Assembly (NCBI RefSeq): GCF_022370755.2
Contig: NZ_CP092364.2
Span: forward strand, 1,922,001 to 1,986,000
Length of the DNA stretch: 64,000 bases
Direction of reading: 5' to 3'
DNA from: Mycolicibacterium goodii
GTDB taxonomy: Bacteria > Actinomycetota > Actinomycetes > Mycobacteriales > Mycobacteriaceae
The position numbers and the translations under genes are program-made. How positions within the stretch are numbered: position 1 is the first letter of the stretch; every line of letters begins with the position of its first letter. Under the pieces are notes generated by a model. That model did not search any database. It was not told the origin of the DNA and saw only the letters and a list, made by a program, of their open reading frames with translations. Below, piece after piece: positions 48,315-57,292 of this stretch.

Positions 48315-49337
48315 ATGGTCAGATCAAGCCGGATCGTCGCTGCGGCAGTGCTCGCCATCGGACTGCTCGCCGGATGCGTGTCGCGCGCGGACCGGTCCGC
48401 GCCGCAGGCCGCGCCGGAGACCGTGCCGCTGAGTGAATTGTCCGGGCTCACACTGCAGATCGGTGATCAGAAGGGCGGCACCGAGACGCTGCTGCGCGCG
48501 GCCGGTGCGCTCGACGACCTGCCGTACGACGTGGCGTTCTCGACGTTCACCTCGGGGCCGCCGCAGATCGAGGCGGCGACCGCGGGCAAGATCGACTTTG
48601 CGATCACCGGCAACACCCCGCCGATCTTCGGTGCCGCCGCGGGCGCCAAGGTCAAGGTCGTCTCGGCCTACGACGGTGGTGGGTTCGGCGATCAGCTCCT
48701 GGTGCACGCCGATTCCCCGATACAGGGCGTCGGCGATCTGCGCGGCAAGAGCATCGCGCTGGCGAAAGGCAGTTCGGCACACGGTCATACGCTCGTGCAG
48801 CTGCACCGGGCCGGTCTCACCCCCGCCGACGTCAAGCTGGTGTTCCTGCAGCCCGCGGATGCGCTGTCGGCGTTCAGGCAGGGCCGCGTCGACGTGTGGG
48901 CGGTGTGGGACCCCTACACCGCACAGGCCGAGAAGGAACTGCCGGTGCGCAGCATCGCGAGGGCCACCGGCGTGACCAACGGCGCCGGGTTCGGCGTGGC
49001 CTCGACCGCCGCGCTGGCCGATCCGAAACGCAACACCGCGCTGGCCGATCTGCTGGTGCGCTACGCCAGGGCCGTCAAGTGGGCGCACGACAACCGCGAC
49101 GAGTGGGCGGCCCGGTATGCCGCCGAGGTGGGCCTGGATCCCGAGGTGGGCGCCGTCGCGCAGGGCCGCAGCCTGCGCCTGCCCACCGACCTGTCCGACG
49201 ATCTCGTGGCGTCCGAGCAGGAGATGGCCGACCTGTTCGCCGAATCCGGGCAGATCGCGTCGGCCCCGGAGTTCTCGCAGTGGGTGGACCGGCGCTTCGG
49301 TGAACAACTCCGCCCGCTGTACCTCGACCGCCACTAG
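48315..49337 (+). CDS. ssuA: Sulfonate-binding lipoprotein SsuA
   Basis: A 340-residue substrate-binding protein of the SsuA/TauA/NitT group. The signal peptide ends in the lipobox LLAGC (C21). The sequence continues with LTLQIGDQKGGTETLL, IDFAITGNTPPIFGAAAGAKVKVVSAYDGG and VDVWAVWDPYTAQAEKEL, which are typical of sulfonate binders. ATG 48315 is preceded by AAGGGGGGA. It is anchored outside the cytoplasmic membrane and delivers substrate to SsuCB. Confidence 0.88.
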   Translation: MVRSSRIVAAAVLAIGLLAGCVSRADRSAPQAAPETVPLSELSGLTLQIGDQKGGTETLLRAAGALDDLPYDVAFSTFTSGPPQIEAATAGKIDFAITGNTPPIFGAAAGAKVKVVSAYDGGGFGDQLLVHADSPIQGVGDLRGKSIALAKGSSAHGHTLVQLHRAGLTPADVKLVFLQPADALSAFRQGRVDVWAVWDPYTAQAEKELPVRSIARATGVTNGAGFGVASTAALADPKRNTALADLLVRYARAVKWAHDNRDEWAARYAAEVGLDPEVGAVAQGRSLRLPTDLSDDLVASEQEMADLFAESGQIASAPEFSQWVDRRFGEQLRPLYLDRH

Positions 49338-49348
49338 GAGCAAGCGCC

Positions 49349-50455
49349 ATGACCTTCGCGAAATTCTTCTGGTTTCTGCCCACGGCGGGCGACAGCCGCT
49401 CGATCGTCGGCTCGTCACATGCGTCGTCGCAACACACGGTGCCGGACAACTACCGGCCACCGACCCGGCGCTACCTGGCCGAGGTGGCCCGCGCGGCCGA
49501 CCGGCTCGGCTACGAGGGCGTGCTCACCCCGACCGGAACGTGGTGCGAGGACGCGTGGTTGACCACCTCGGCGCTGCTCGCCGAGACCGAACGGCTCAAG
49601 TTCCTTGTGGCGTTCCGCCCCGGCCTGGTGCCGCCGACGTTGGCCGCGCAGCAGACCGCGACACTGCAGCGGTTCTCGGGGGGACGTGTACTGCTCAACG
49701 TCGTCACCGGCGGCGACAACGTCGAACAACGCCGGTTCGGGGACTGGCTCGACCACGACGAGCGTTACGCGCGCACCGGCGAGTTCCTCCACATTGTCAA
49801 CCGTCTGTGGCGCCAGGCGAGCGACGAATCACTCGACTACGAGGGCACCTACTACAAGGTGGCCGACGCCAGGGTGTCGGCGCCGCCGGACCCGGTGCCG
49901 CAGATCTACTTCGGCGGCTCGTCGCCGGCGGCACTGCCGATCGCGGGCGAACACGTCGACGTCTACCTCACGTGGGGCGAACCGCCGCAGGACGCCGCGG
50001 CGAAGATCGAGAAAGTCCGCGCGCTCGCCGCGCGACGCGGGCGCACGGTGCGGTTCGGCATCCGGCTGCACACCATCTCGCGGGACACCTCGGCCGCGGC
50101 ATGGGCGGTCGCCGACGATCTGGTCGCAGGCCTCGATCCCGAGGCCATCGCGAAAGCCACTGCGCTGCACTCGAAGTCGGAGTCCGAAGGTCAGCGTCGG
50201 ATGACGGCCCTGCACGGCGGGCGGATCGACAGACTCGAGATCCACCCGAACCTGTGGGCCGGCGTCGGCCTGGTGCGCGGGGGAGCGGGCACCGCACTGG
50301 TCGGCAGCCACGAAGAGGTCGCCAACCTGATCTACGAGTACCACTCGCTGGGCTTCGACGAGTTCATCCTGTCCGGCTACCCGCACCTGGAGGAGTCGTA
50401 CTGGTTCGCCGAGGGAGTGTTGCCGATCCTGCGGCGCAAAGGCGTGGCCGCCTGA
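49349..50455 (+). CDS. ssuD: FMNH2-dependent alkanesulfonate monooxygenase SsuD
   Basis: A 368-residue bacterial-luciferase-family TIM barrel that releases sulfite from alkanesulfonates using reduced FMN. The MTFAKFFWFLPTAGDSR start, RFSGGRVLLNVVTGGDNVEQRRFGDWLDHDERYART and QIYFGGSSPAALPIAGEHVDVYLTWGEPP are strong SsuD features, including the active-site His/Tyr/Arg region. It needs a flavin reductase encoded elsewhere. ATG 49349 is preceded by TAGGAG. It converges with lppI, six bases between stops. Confidence 0.9.
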   Translation: MTFAKFFWFLPTAGDSRSIVGSSHASSQHTVPDNYRPPTRRYLAEVARAADRLGYEGVLTPTGTWCEDAWLTTSALLAETERLKFLVAFRPGLVPPTLAAQQTATLQRFSGGRVLLNVVTGGDNVEQRRFGDWLDHDERYARTGEFLHIVNRLWRQASDESLDYEGTYYKVADARVSAPPDPVPQIYFGGSSPAALPIAGEHVDVYLTWGEPPQDAAAKIEKVRALAARRGRTVRFGIRLHTISRDTSAAAWAVADDLVAGLDPEAIAKATALHSKSESEGQRRMTALHGGRIDRLEIHPNLWAGVGLVRGGAGTALVGSHEEVANLIYEYHSLGFDEFILSGYPHLEESYWFAEGVLPILRRKGVAA

Positions 50456-50461
50456 TGCCGC

Positions 50462-51151
50462 TCAGTCCGGTTCGCAGCTGAACTGACGGCCCACGCCCAC
50501 CGGCGGGTTCACCGGGCGAAGACATCCCAGCGGTGCCACGCCCGAGGCGTCGAGCCGGATCCCGGACTGGTGTGCATAGTTGACGCACACCAGCGCCGAG
50601 GCGTCGGCGCGGCACCGGTAGTCCCCGAACGCCAACGACTGCCCGGCTGCCAGCTGGGTCCCGTCGCCGTAGGTGAACAGGCCCGGATCGCCGTGCAGCG
50701 AGCCGACGTCGACCGTCGGCCCGGCGAAATCCACCCAGCCCGCAACCCAGTTGCCCTCGACGTCTGACGGCTTGGTCGGCAGATCACCCGCGGTCACCAG
50801 GCACGCCAGTTGGCCGCCGGCCAGCTTTTCGGTGACGCAGCGGGTTCCGGCCGCGACGAATGCGATGTCGTCGCCCAGATCGGTGGTCTCGCCGTCGCGG
50901 GTCGCGCTGTGGAACTCGGCGGTGTCGGCCGGGGTTCCGGCCTCGACCCACCTGATGACCTGCGACATGGGCGTTCCCGCAGCAGGCGCCGTGGTGGGGA
51001 TCGGCGAGGTCGGTGACGGTTTGGCGCTCGTCGTGTGCGTGGTGGTGGCGGGCGCGGACAAATCCGGTTGCGAGGTCGGCGCGGCCTCCCGACCGCCCGA
51101 TCCGCACCCTGCCACAAGCACAGACGCCGCGATGATCACAGCAGTCCGCAT
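50462..51151 (-). CDS. lppI: Lipoprotein LppI
   Basis: A 229-residue lipoprotein: signal peptide MRTAVIIAASVLVAG with lipobox C16, a Thr/Ser/Pro-rich linker (ATTTHTTSAKPSPTSPIPTT), and a globular domain with four or more cysteines (TRCVTEKLAGGQLACLV, YRCRADASALVCVNYA, LGCLRP, FSCEPD) likely to form disulfides. It resembles M. tuberculosis Rv2046 in position and composition; function is unknown. It is divergent from lipT (86 bases). The stop lies six bases from ssuD. Confidence 0.82.
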   Translation of the reverse strand: MRTAVIIAASVLVAGCGSGGREAAPTSQPDLSAPATTTHTTSAKPSPTSPIPTTAPAAGTPMSQVIRWVEAGTPADTAEFHSATRDGETTDLGDDIAFVAAGTRCVTEKLAGGQLACLVTAGDLPTKPSDVEGNWVAGWVDFAGPTVDVGSLHGDPGLFTYGDGTQLAAGQSLAFGDYRCRADASALVCVNYAHQSGIRLDASGVAPLGCLRPVNPPVGVGRQFSCEPD

Positions 51152-51157
51152 TCCGTC

Positions 51158-51163
51158 AGGCTA
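51158..51163 (-). promoter_or_regulatory. Leaderless -10 element of lppI
   Basis: TAGCCT on the minus strand, six bases before ATG 51151. Confidence 0.5.
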
Positions 51164-51225
51164 GCGGGCGGTGGCCCCGAACACCGGCTGCGGTGCCCAG
51201 GCGGGGACCCCGTCACCACGTTCGA

Positions 51226-51231
51226 TACCGT
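51226..51231 (+). promoter_or_regulatory. Leaderless -10 element of lipT
   Basis: TACCGT six bases before ATG 51238. Confidence 0.5.
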
Positions 51232-51237
51232 CGGTTG

Positions 51238-52746
51238 ATGCACGAACGCACCGTCCGCGCAGAGATCAGTACCGGGATCGTCGAGGGATTCACGCGAGAC
51301 GGCGTACATCGGTGGCGTTCCATCCCGTACGCCCGGGCGCCCATCGGCCCGCTGCGGCTGCGGGCGCCTCAGCCCGCCGAGGGATGGCCCGGCGTGCGGT
51401 ACTGCCACGGATTCGGCTACTGCGCGCCCCAGCAGCGCCGCTACACCCTGACGGGGGTCGGCAAGTACCAGCCGATGAGCGAGGACTGCCTGACCCTCAA
51501 CGTCGTCGCTCCCGAAGAACCCCACGAGGATGCGTTGCCGGTCATGTTCTTCGTCCACGGCGGCGGCTACATCCTCGGCAGTTCGGCGACACCGATCTAC
51601 GACGGCGCCGCGCTCGCGCGGCGCGGCTGCGTGTACGTCTCGGTGAACTACCGCCTTGGCGTGCTGGGCTGCATGGAACTGTCGTCGCTGTCGACCCCGG
51701 ACCACCCGATCGACGACAACCTGTTCCTGCGCGACCTCGTGCTCGCGTTGCAGTGGGTCCGCGACAACATCGCGGTGTTCGGCGGGGATCCCGACAATGT
51801 GACGATCTTCGGTGAGAGTGCCGGCGCGCAGGCCGTCGCGACGCTGCTCGCCGTGCCCGCCGCCGAGGGGTTGTTCGCACGCGTGATCTCCGAGAGCCCG
51901 GCCAGCGGCATGGTGAGCTCGGCCGCGGCGTCGGCACGTCTGGCCGCACAGTTCGCGGGGCTCATCGCGCCGGGTGGTGAGGACGCCGCCGCGGCGCTGA
52001 AGACACTCGGCCCGGCCCAACTGGGCCGCGCGCTCGAAACACTCATCAGACGCGGCATGACGGACATGCCAGGCGCATTCCCGGTCGGCCCCACCTGGGA
52101 CACCGAGTTCCTGCCGACCGACCCGATCGAGGCGATCACCGAGGGCAGCGCGCACCGGGTGCCGCTCATCGTCGGCAACAACGCCGACGAGGGCCGGTTG
52201 TTCACGCGCTTCCTGCCGCTGCTGCCGACCAACGAACCGATGATCGAAAAACTCTTCGCCGATGCCGATCCGGCGCATCGCGAGCGGATCCTGGCCGCCT
52301 ATCCGGGGTATCCCGACAGCTCGGCGTGTATCCGCCTGGGCGGCGACTTCGCGTTCGGATCGGCCACATGGCAGGTGGCCGAGGCGCACAGCCGCCACGC
52401 GCCCACGTACGTGTACCGCTACGACTACGCGCCGCGCGCCCTGCGCTGGTCGGGCCTCGGTGCCACACACGCGATGGAACTGCTCGCCGTATTCGACACC
52501 TACCGCACCAGATACGGCTCGATGCTGACCGCGGTGGCCGACCGCCGATCGGCGCGCCGCGTCAGCCGCGACATCCAGACCCGGTGGCGGAACTTCAGCC
52601 GCGCCGGCGTCCCTGGGTCCGATTGGCCGGCTTATCGGCCCGACGATCGCGCGGTGTACGTGTTCGACACCAGGCCGCGCATCGAGTACGACCCCGATGC
52701 GGATCGGCGGCTCGCGTGGGAGGGGTTCAGTCTCGCCCAGCGCTGA
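51238..52746 (+). CDS. lipT: Type-B carboxylesterase LipT
   Basis: A 502-residue carboxylesterase. FVHGGGYILGS is the oxyanion loop, S194 is the nucleophile in FGESAGAQAV, Glu is in NNADEGRLF and the catalytic His in GATHAMEL. The ED-C motif (SEDCLTLNV) near residue 80 is typical of the family. It hydrolyses esters; the physiological substrate is unknown. The sequence matches Rv2045c. ATG 51238 follows a leaderless promoter; an extension to 51193 is not needed. No signal peptide is seen. Confidence 0.9.
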   Translation: MHERTVRAEISTGIVEGFTRDGVHRWRSIPYARAPIGPLRLRAPQPAEGWPGVRYCHGFGYCAPQQRRYTLTGVGKYQPMSEDCLTLNVVAPEEPHEDALPVMFFVHGGGYILGSSATPIYDGAALARRGCVYVSVNYRLGVLGCMELSSLSTPDHPIDDNLFLRDLVLALQWVRDNIAVFGGDPDNVTIFGESAGAQAVATLLAVPAAEGLFARVISESPASGMVSSAAASARLAAQFAGLIAPGGEDAAAALKTLGPAQLGRALETLIRRGMTDMPGAFPVGPTWDTEFLPTDPIEAITEGSAHRVPLIVGNNADEGRLFTRFLPLLPTNEPMIEKLFADADPAHRERILAAYPGYPDSSACIRLGGDFAFGSATWQVAEAHSRHAPTYVYRYDYAPRALRWSGLGATHAMELLAVFDTYRTRYGSMLTAVADRRSARRVSRDIQTRWRNFSRAGVPGSDWPAYRPDDRAVYVFDTRPRIEYDPDADRRLAWEGFSLAQR

Positions 52747-52790
52747 ACTCTGCGCCGATCCGCTGCGCGGACCCGCGCCGGTGTGATTGC

Positions 52791-54740
52791 GTGAACGTCG
52801 TGGACTACCCACTGGATCCGCTGTCGGCCGACGAGTTCACCGCGGTCGCAGCGATACTGCGGCGTGAAAACGGGGTCGGAGAGGGCTGGCGGATCGCCTC
52901 GGTAGAGCTGGCCGAACCGTCCAAGGCCGAACTGGCCGCATTCGACGAGGGCGGCCCGACGCCGGCGCGGCGGGCAGCGGTTCTCTGCCTCGACCGGTCG
53001 GCGAACGCCACCTACAAGGGATTCGTGTCGCTGACCGAGGACCGGGTGGAGAGCTTCACCCACATCCCGGGCGTACAAGCCAATTTCACCGTGGACGAGT
53101 TCGCCGAGTGCGATCAGATCCTGCGCAGACACCCCGACGTGATCGCGGCGCTGACGCGACGCGGCATCATCGACATCGACAACGTGTTCATGGACACGTG
53201 GACCTACGGTTCGGCCGTCGCGCCGCCCGAGTACGCTGACCGCCGCATCGGCTGGTCCGACACCTGGTACAAGTCCGCCGCAGGGGCCAACCCGTATGCC
53301 CATCCGATCAGTGGGCTGCACTGCGTCGTCGACCTCAACGCCATGGAGGTGCTCCGTGTCGAGGACGACGGCACCAACGAAAGCCCCGACGTCATGGGCG
53401 AATACGTGCCACGTCACATTCCCGAGCGGATCCGCGCCGCCTCGACGCGCGAACCCGTCAAACCGCTCGAGATCACGCAGCCCGAGGGGCCGTCGTTCAC
53501 ACTCCGCGGCAACCTGCTGCAGTGGCAGAACTGGTCGCTGCGAATCGGGTTCAACCACCGAGAAGGCATGACGCTGCACACCGTGCGCTACCGCGACGGT
53601 GCGGTCAACCGCTCGGTGGCGCACCGGTTGTCGTTCGCCGAGATGGTTGTGCCCTATCGCGATTCGTCGGTGGACCACTATCGCCGCACCGCGTTCGACA
53701 TCGGCGAGTGGGGCCTGGGGTTCATGACCACGTCGCTCGAACTCGGCTGCGACTGCCTCGGCGAGATCCGCTACCTCGACGCCGTGCTGCACAACAGCAA
53801 GGGCGAGCCCTACACGATCGCCGACGCCATCTGCATCCACGAGGAGGACAACGCCGTGCTGTGGAAGCACGTCGACCACGAGGCCGGTGCCGAGGTACGC
53901 CGGATGCGCAGGCTCACCCTGTCGTTCCACGTCACCGTCGCCAACTACGAGTACCTCGTGTACTGGCGGCTGTACCAGGACGGCAACATCGAATGCGAGG
54001 TACGCGCCACCGGCATCATGGTGACCACGCCGTTGCCCGCCGGAGTCGACTCGCATCCCAACGGCACGCTGGTCGACAAACGCACGTACGCGCCGTATCA
54101 CCAGCATTTCCTGATCGCGCGGCTCGACCTGGACATCGACGGCACCGACAACACCGTCTTCGTGACCGAGTCCCACGCCGAACCCGTCGGCCCGAACAAT
54201 CCGTACGGGCTTGCGGTGGTCGTGCGCGAGGAGGCACTGCGCACCGAGGCCGACGGCAGGCAGGACGTCGACTTCGCGACACAACGGGCGTGGAAGGTGG
54301 TCAACACGAACGCCGTCAACGGCCTTGGCACACACCCGTCGTACAAGCTGGTGCCGACCGGCGCGATCCCGCCGATGCTCGACCCGGCCTCACCTGTGCT
54401 GCAACGCGCCAACGTCATCGGACACACCCTGTGGGTCACACCCAACCACCCCGACGAGCGCTGGCCCGCAGGGGAGTTCGTCAACCAGTCGACCCACGAC
54501 ACCGGTCTGGGCGAGTGGACCAAGGCCAACCGCTCGATCGACAACACCGACGTGGTGCTCTGGTACGTGTTCGGCATCCACCACATCACCCGTCCCGAGG
54601 ACTGGCCCGTGATGCCCGTCGACATCGTGTCGTTCTGGCTCAAGCCGTACGGCTTCTTCGACCGCAACCCCGCGTTGGACGTTCCCGCCACGCCGCCCGG
54701 TGCGTGCGCCCACGGGCACGCCAGGGCCGCACACCATTAG
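52791..54740 (+). CDS. Copper-containing primary amine oxidase
   Basis: A 649-residue quinoenzyme that oxidises primary amines to aldehydes, ammonia and hydrogen peroxide. The TPQ cofactor is formed from Y386 in ANYEYLVYW, the catalytic base is about D303 in TAFDIGEWG, and copper ligands are H437 and H439 in APYHQHFLIARLD and about H597 in FGIHHITRP. The two N-terminal beta-domains are present. No signal peptide is visible, so it may be cytoplasmic. GTG 52791 gives MNVVDYPLDPLSADEF, the standard start. The next gene follows after 54 bases with its own promoter. Confidence 0.93.
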   Translation: MNVVDYPLDPLSADEFTAVAAILRRENGVGEGWRIASVELAEPSKAELAAFDEGGPTPARRAAVLCLDRSANATYKGFVSLTEDRVESFTHIPGVQANFTVDEFAECDQILRRHPDVIAALTRRGIIDIDNVFMDTWTYGSAVAPPEYADRRIGWSDTWYKSAAGANPYAHPISGLHCVVDLNAMEVLRVEDDGTNESPDVMGEYVPRHIPERIRAASTREPVKPLEITQPEGPSFTLRGNLLQWQNWSLRIGFNHREGMTLHTVRYRDGAVNRSVAHRLSFAEMVVPYRDSSVDHYRRTAFDIGEWGLGFMTTSLELGCDCLGEIRYLDAVLHNSKGEPYTIADAICIHEEDNAVLWKHVDHEAGAEVRRMRRLTLSFHVTVANYEYLVYWRLYQDGNIECEVRATGIMVTTPLPAGVDSHPNGTLVDKRTYAPYHQHFLIARLDLDIDGTDNTVFVTESHAEPVGPNNPYGLAVVVREEALRTEADGRQDVDFATQRAWKVVNTNAVNGLGTHPSYKLVPTGAIPPMLDPASPVLQRANVIGHTLWVTPNHPDERWPAGEFVNQSTHDTGLGEWTKANRSIDNTDVVLWYVFGIHHITRPEDWPVMPVDIVSFWLKPYGFFDRNPALDVPATPPGACAHGHARAAHH

Positions 54741-54750
54741 CCGAACTAGT

Positions 54751-54762
54751 TGACACCTGTCA
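54751..54762. promoter_or_regulatory. Dyad TGACACCTGTCA before the phosphotransferase fusion gene
   Basis: TGACA-CC-TGTCA, centred about 38 bases upstream of the GTG (probable transcript start), over the -35 zone. Same TGAC-N4-GTCA design as the site in the tetR promoter at 25880. Confidence 0.5.
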
Positions 54763-54782
54763 TGTGTGAGTCGGATCACTGC

Positions 54783-54788
54783 TAGGTT
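54783..54788 (+). promoter_or_regulatory. Leaderless -10 element of the phosphotransferase fusion gene
   Basis: TAGGTT six bases before GTG 54795. Confidence 0.5.
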
Positions 54789-54794
54789 GCGTGT

Positions 54795-56798
54795 GTGCAA
54801 CCGACTCAGAACGCCGTCATCGAACGTCCCGACGACCTGACCTGCGGGTGGCTGACCACCGCTCTGGGCGCCGGGCAGGTCACCGATTTCAGCTTCGAAC
54901 GCATCGGCACGGGCCAGATGAGTGAGTGCTACCGCGTGAGCCTGCGCTATGCGGAGACGGGTGCCGGCGGCGCGGACGGCCCCGCGTCGGTGGTGCTGAA
55001 GGTTGCCGCCACCGACCGCAACAGCCGCCAGACCGGTCTGGCGCTGGGCCTCTACGAGCGGGAAGTGCGGTTCTACACCGACATCGCCCCGCAACTCCGG
55101 GGTGGCCCCGTCGCGCCGTGCCACCACTCGGCGTTCGACCCACGGACCGGGGCGTTCGACCTGCTGCTCGGTGATGCCGCGCCGGCCACCGTCGGCGACG
55201 AACTGCGGGGTGCGACCATCGAGCAGGCCAGGCTGGCGCTGTCGGAGCTGGGGCACGTGCACGGCGCCGCGCACGCGTCGTCCGGCGGTGCCGTCATCGC
55301 CGACTGGCTCGTACGCGAGGCACCGGTCGGCCAGCCGATGCTCGCGGGGTTGTACGCGGCGTTCGCCGAGCGCTATGCCGAGGCGATCACACCGCGGCAG
55401 CGCGAGGTGTGCGAGCGGCTCGTCGGAAGCTTCGAGAGCTACCTCGCCGCCGAGAACCAGCGGCCGAAAGGGCTGGTGCACGGCGACTATCGGCTCGACA
55501 ACATGCTGTTCGGCGATCCAGGCGCCGACCGCCCGCTGACCGTCGTCGACTGGCAGACCGTCACGTGGGGCCCCGCACTCACCGACGTGGCGTACTTCGT
55601 CGGCGGATCACTACCCGTCGACGCGCGCCGCGAACACTACGACGGGCTGCTGCGTGCCTACCACGAGGCGCTCGGACCCGGCGCACCGCTGACGCTCGAC
55701 CAGGTGCGTGAAGAGGTGCGGCGGCAGAGCTTCTTCGGCGTGGTGATGGCCATCGTGTCGTCGATGCTCGTCGAGCGCACCGAGCGCGGCGACCAGATGT
55801 TCATGACCATGCTCGAGCGGCACTGCAGCCACGTGCTCGACACCGGCGCGCTGGACATCCTCGCGCCGCCGGTGCCCGTCGAACCGCTCAAGCCCGCACC
55901 CGAGGACGACGACGCGCACACACCCGGTGGCGAGCCGCTGTGGAACGAGAGCTGGTACTTCGACTTCGTCGACACCGCAGCCGGATTCGGCGGCTGGATC
56001 CGGCTCGGCCTGATCCCCAACCAGGACCACGCCTGGATCAACGTACTGGTGTGCGGACCCGGTCTGCCGACCGTGGCGCTCAACGACTTCCACGCGGCAC
56101 TGCCTGCCGACATCGCGCGGGTGTCCGGTGCAGGCGTCGAGCTCTCGCTGCAGCGCGGCGAGCCGCTGCAGACCTACCGCGTCACCGCATCGGGCCGAGC
56201 GCAGGCCCACGACGATCCCGCGGCGCTGCTGCGCGACGAGTCAGGCACACCGCTCGACGTGACGGTTGACCTGACCTGGACGTCGGTCGGCACGCCCTAC
56301 CTGTACCGGATCACGCCACGCTACGAGATCCCGTGCGCGGTCACCGGAACCGTCACCGTGGGTGAGAAGACGTACCCGCTCGACGCCGTCGTCGGCCAAC
56401 GTGACCACTCGTGGGGTGTGCGGGACTGGTGGGCCATGGAATGGGTCTGGAGCGCACTACATCTCGACGACGGGACCCACCTGCACGCCGTCGACATCCG
56501 CATCCCCGACATGCCACCCATCGGCATCGGGTACACACAGCGAGAAGGAGACCTCGTCGAACTGGAATCCGTGACAGCACGGCACGCACTCGGCGACGAC
56601 GACCTGCCCGTCACCACCACGCTGGCCCTGCAACCGGGCAACATCGAGGCCACCATCGACATCCAGGGCCACGCCCCGGTCAAGCTCACCTCAGCCGAGG
56701 GCAAGATCAGCCAGTTCCCGCGCGCCTGGGCGAGCGTGCGTACCGCCGACGGCCGCACCGGCGCCGGCTGGCTGGAGTGGAACCGCAACCTGGGGTAG
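54795..56798 (+). CDS. APH-like phosphotransferase / DUF7064 fusion protein
   Basis: A 667-residue two-domain protein. Residues 1 to about 365 are a kinase-like fold: lysine in VVLKVAATDRN, LVHGDYRLDNMLF catalytic loop and VVDWQTVTWG metal site. Residues about 375-667 form a beta-rich DUF7064/hydroxyneurosporene-synthase-like (lipocalin-type) domain with the signature VVGQRDHSWGVRDWWAMEWVWSALHL. Each domain also occurs alone; fused, they may phosphorylate and bind the same hydrophobic ligand, but this is inference. The N-terminal half is a paralogue of the protein at 24123. It ends before a hairpin terminator. Confidence 0.82.
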   Translation: MQPTQNAVIERPDDLTCGWLTTALGAGQVTDFSFERIGTGQMSECYRVSLRYAETGAGGADGPASVVLKVAATDRNSRQTGLALGLYEREVRFYTDIAPQLRGGPVAPCHHSAFDPRTGAFDLLLGDAAPATVGDELRGATIEQARLALSELGHVHGAAHASSGGAVIADWLVREAPVGQPMLAGLYAAFAERYAEAITPRQREVCERLVGSFESYLAAENQRPKGLVHGDYRLDNMLFGDPGADRPLTVVDWQTVTWGPALTDVAYFVGGSLPVDARREHYDGLLRAYHEALGPGAPLTLDQVREEVRRQSFFGVVMAIVSSMLVERTERGDQMFMTMLERHCSHVLDTGALDILAPPVPVEPLKPAPEDDDAHTPGGEPLWNESWYFDFVDTAAGFGGWIRLGLIPNQDHAWINVLVCGPGLPTVALNDFHAALPADIARVSGAGVELSLQRGEPLQTYRVTASGRAQAHDDPAALLRDESGTPLDVTVDLTWTSVGTPYLYRITPRYEIPCAVTGTVTVGEKTYPLDAVVGQRDHSWGVRDWWAMEWVWSALHLDDGTHLHAVDIRIPDMPPIGIGYTQREGDLVELESVTARHALGDDDLPVTTTLALQPGNIEATIDIQGHAPVKLTSAEGKISQFPRAWASVRTADGRTGAGWLEWNRNLG

Positions 56799-56884
56799 TC
56801 GGTGCTGTCCCCACCGTCCTCCGAGGTGGTGTCGTCGGCACCGCGACCGTGCGTGTCTGCTGCCCGCCACGCCGGGATTTCGCA

Positions 56885-56927
56885 TCAGTTGACGCACGCT
56901 CGCGGCCGCCGAGCGTGCGTCAACTGA
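56885..56927. terminator. Perfect 18-bp hairpin between converging genes
   Basis: Arms TCAGTTGACGCACGCTCG (56885-56902) and its exact complement (56910-56927) around a 7-base loop. It is downstream of the fusion gene and contains the yggU stop codon, so it can terminate both transcripts. Confidence 0.8.
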
Positions 56928-57147
56928 AGGGGAAGCGCTTCAGCCGAGCCGTCGCACCCGAGGCCAGCTCTAAGCGACCCGACGGCATACCCAGGTGTGC
57001 GGCAAGGAGTTTCGTGACAGCAGCGTTGGCCTTGCCGTCGACGGCGCGCTCCTGCACGTAGATGGTGAGGGTGCCGTCGTCGCCGGTCTCGACGAGCGGG
57101 CCTTTGCGGCTACCCGGCTTGACGCGGACGACGACGGTTTCGCTCAC
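56920..57147 (-). CDS. YggU/DUF167-family protein
   Basis: A 75-residue small alpha/beta protein of the DUF167 (YggU) family: VVVRVKPGSRKGPLVETGDDGTLTIYVQERAVDGKANAAVTKLLAAHLG is the conserved core. The role of the family is unknown. GTG 57147 gives the usual short N terminus; a frame to 57216 passes through an inverted repeat. The final codons and stop lie in the terminator hairpin. Confidence 0.85.
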   Translation of the reverse strand: MSETVVVRVKPGSRKGPLVETGDDGTLTIYVQERAVDGKANAAVTKLLAAHLGMPSGRLELASGATARLKRFPFS

Positions 57148-57160
57148 GCACTCATTTTCG

Positions 57161-57223
57161 CGCGAGCGTGCGCGCAGTGCTGCTGTGGGGCGGTGTGTCG
57201 CACAGCAGACGCGCACGCTCGCG
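57161..57223 (-). terminator. Imperfect hairpin after the thiolase operon
   Basis: Outer arms of 14 bases (57161-57174 with 57210-57223, CGCGAGCGTGCGCG type) and an inner stem (57181-57187 with 57201-57207). It shares the CGAGCGTGCG core with the hairpin at 56885. It lies between the thiolase stop and yggU, so it probably ends the thiolase transcript. Confidence 0.6.
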
Positions 57224-57240
57224 GTGCAAGGCGCAGAGCC

Positions 57241-57292
57241 TACCGCGCCGTGCTGTGCGCGCTACCGCGCCGTGCTGTGCGCGCTACCGCGC
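57241..57292. repeat. 22-bp tandem duplication at the thiolase 3' end
   Basis: Unit TACCGCGCCGTGCTGTGCGC plus GC occurs exactly at 57241-57262 and 57263-57284, with eight bases of a third copy. The thiolase stop codon is the first codon of the partial third copy. Confidence 0.85.
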
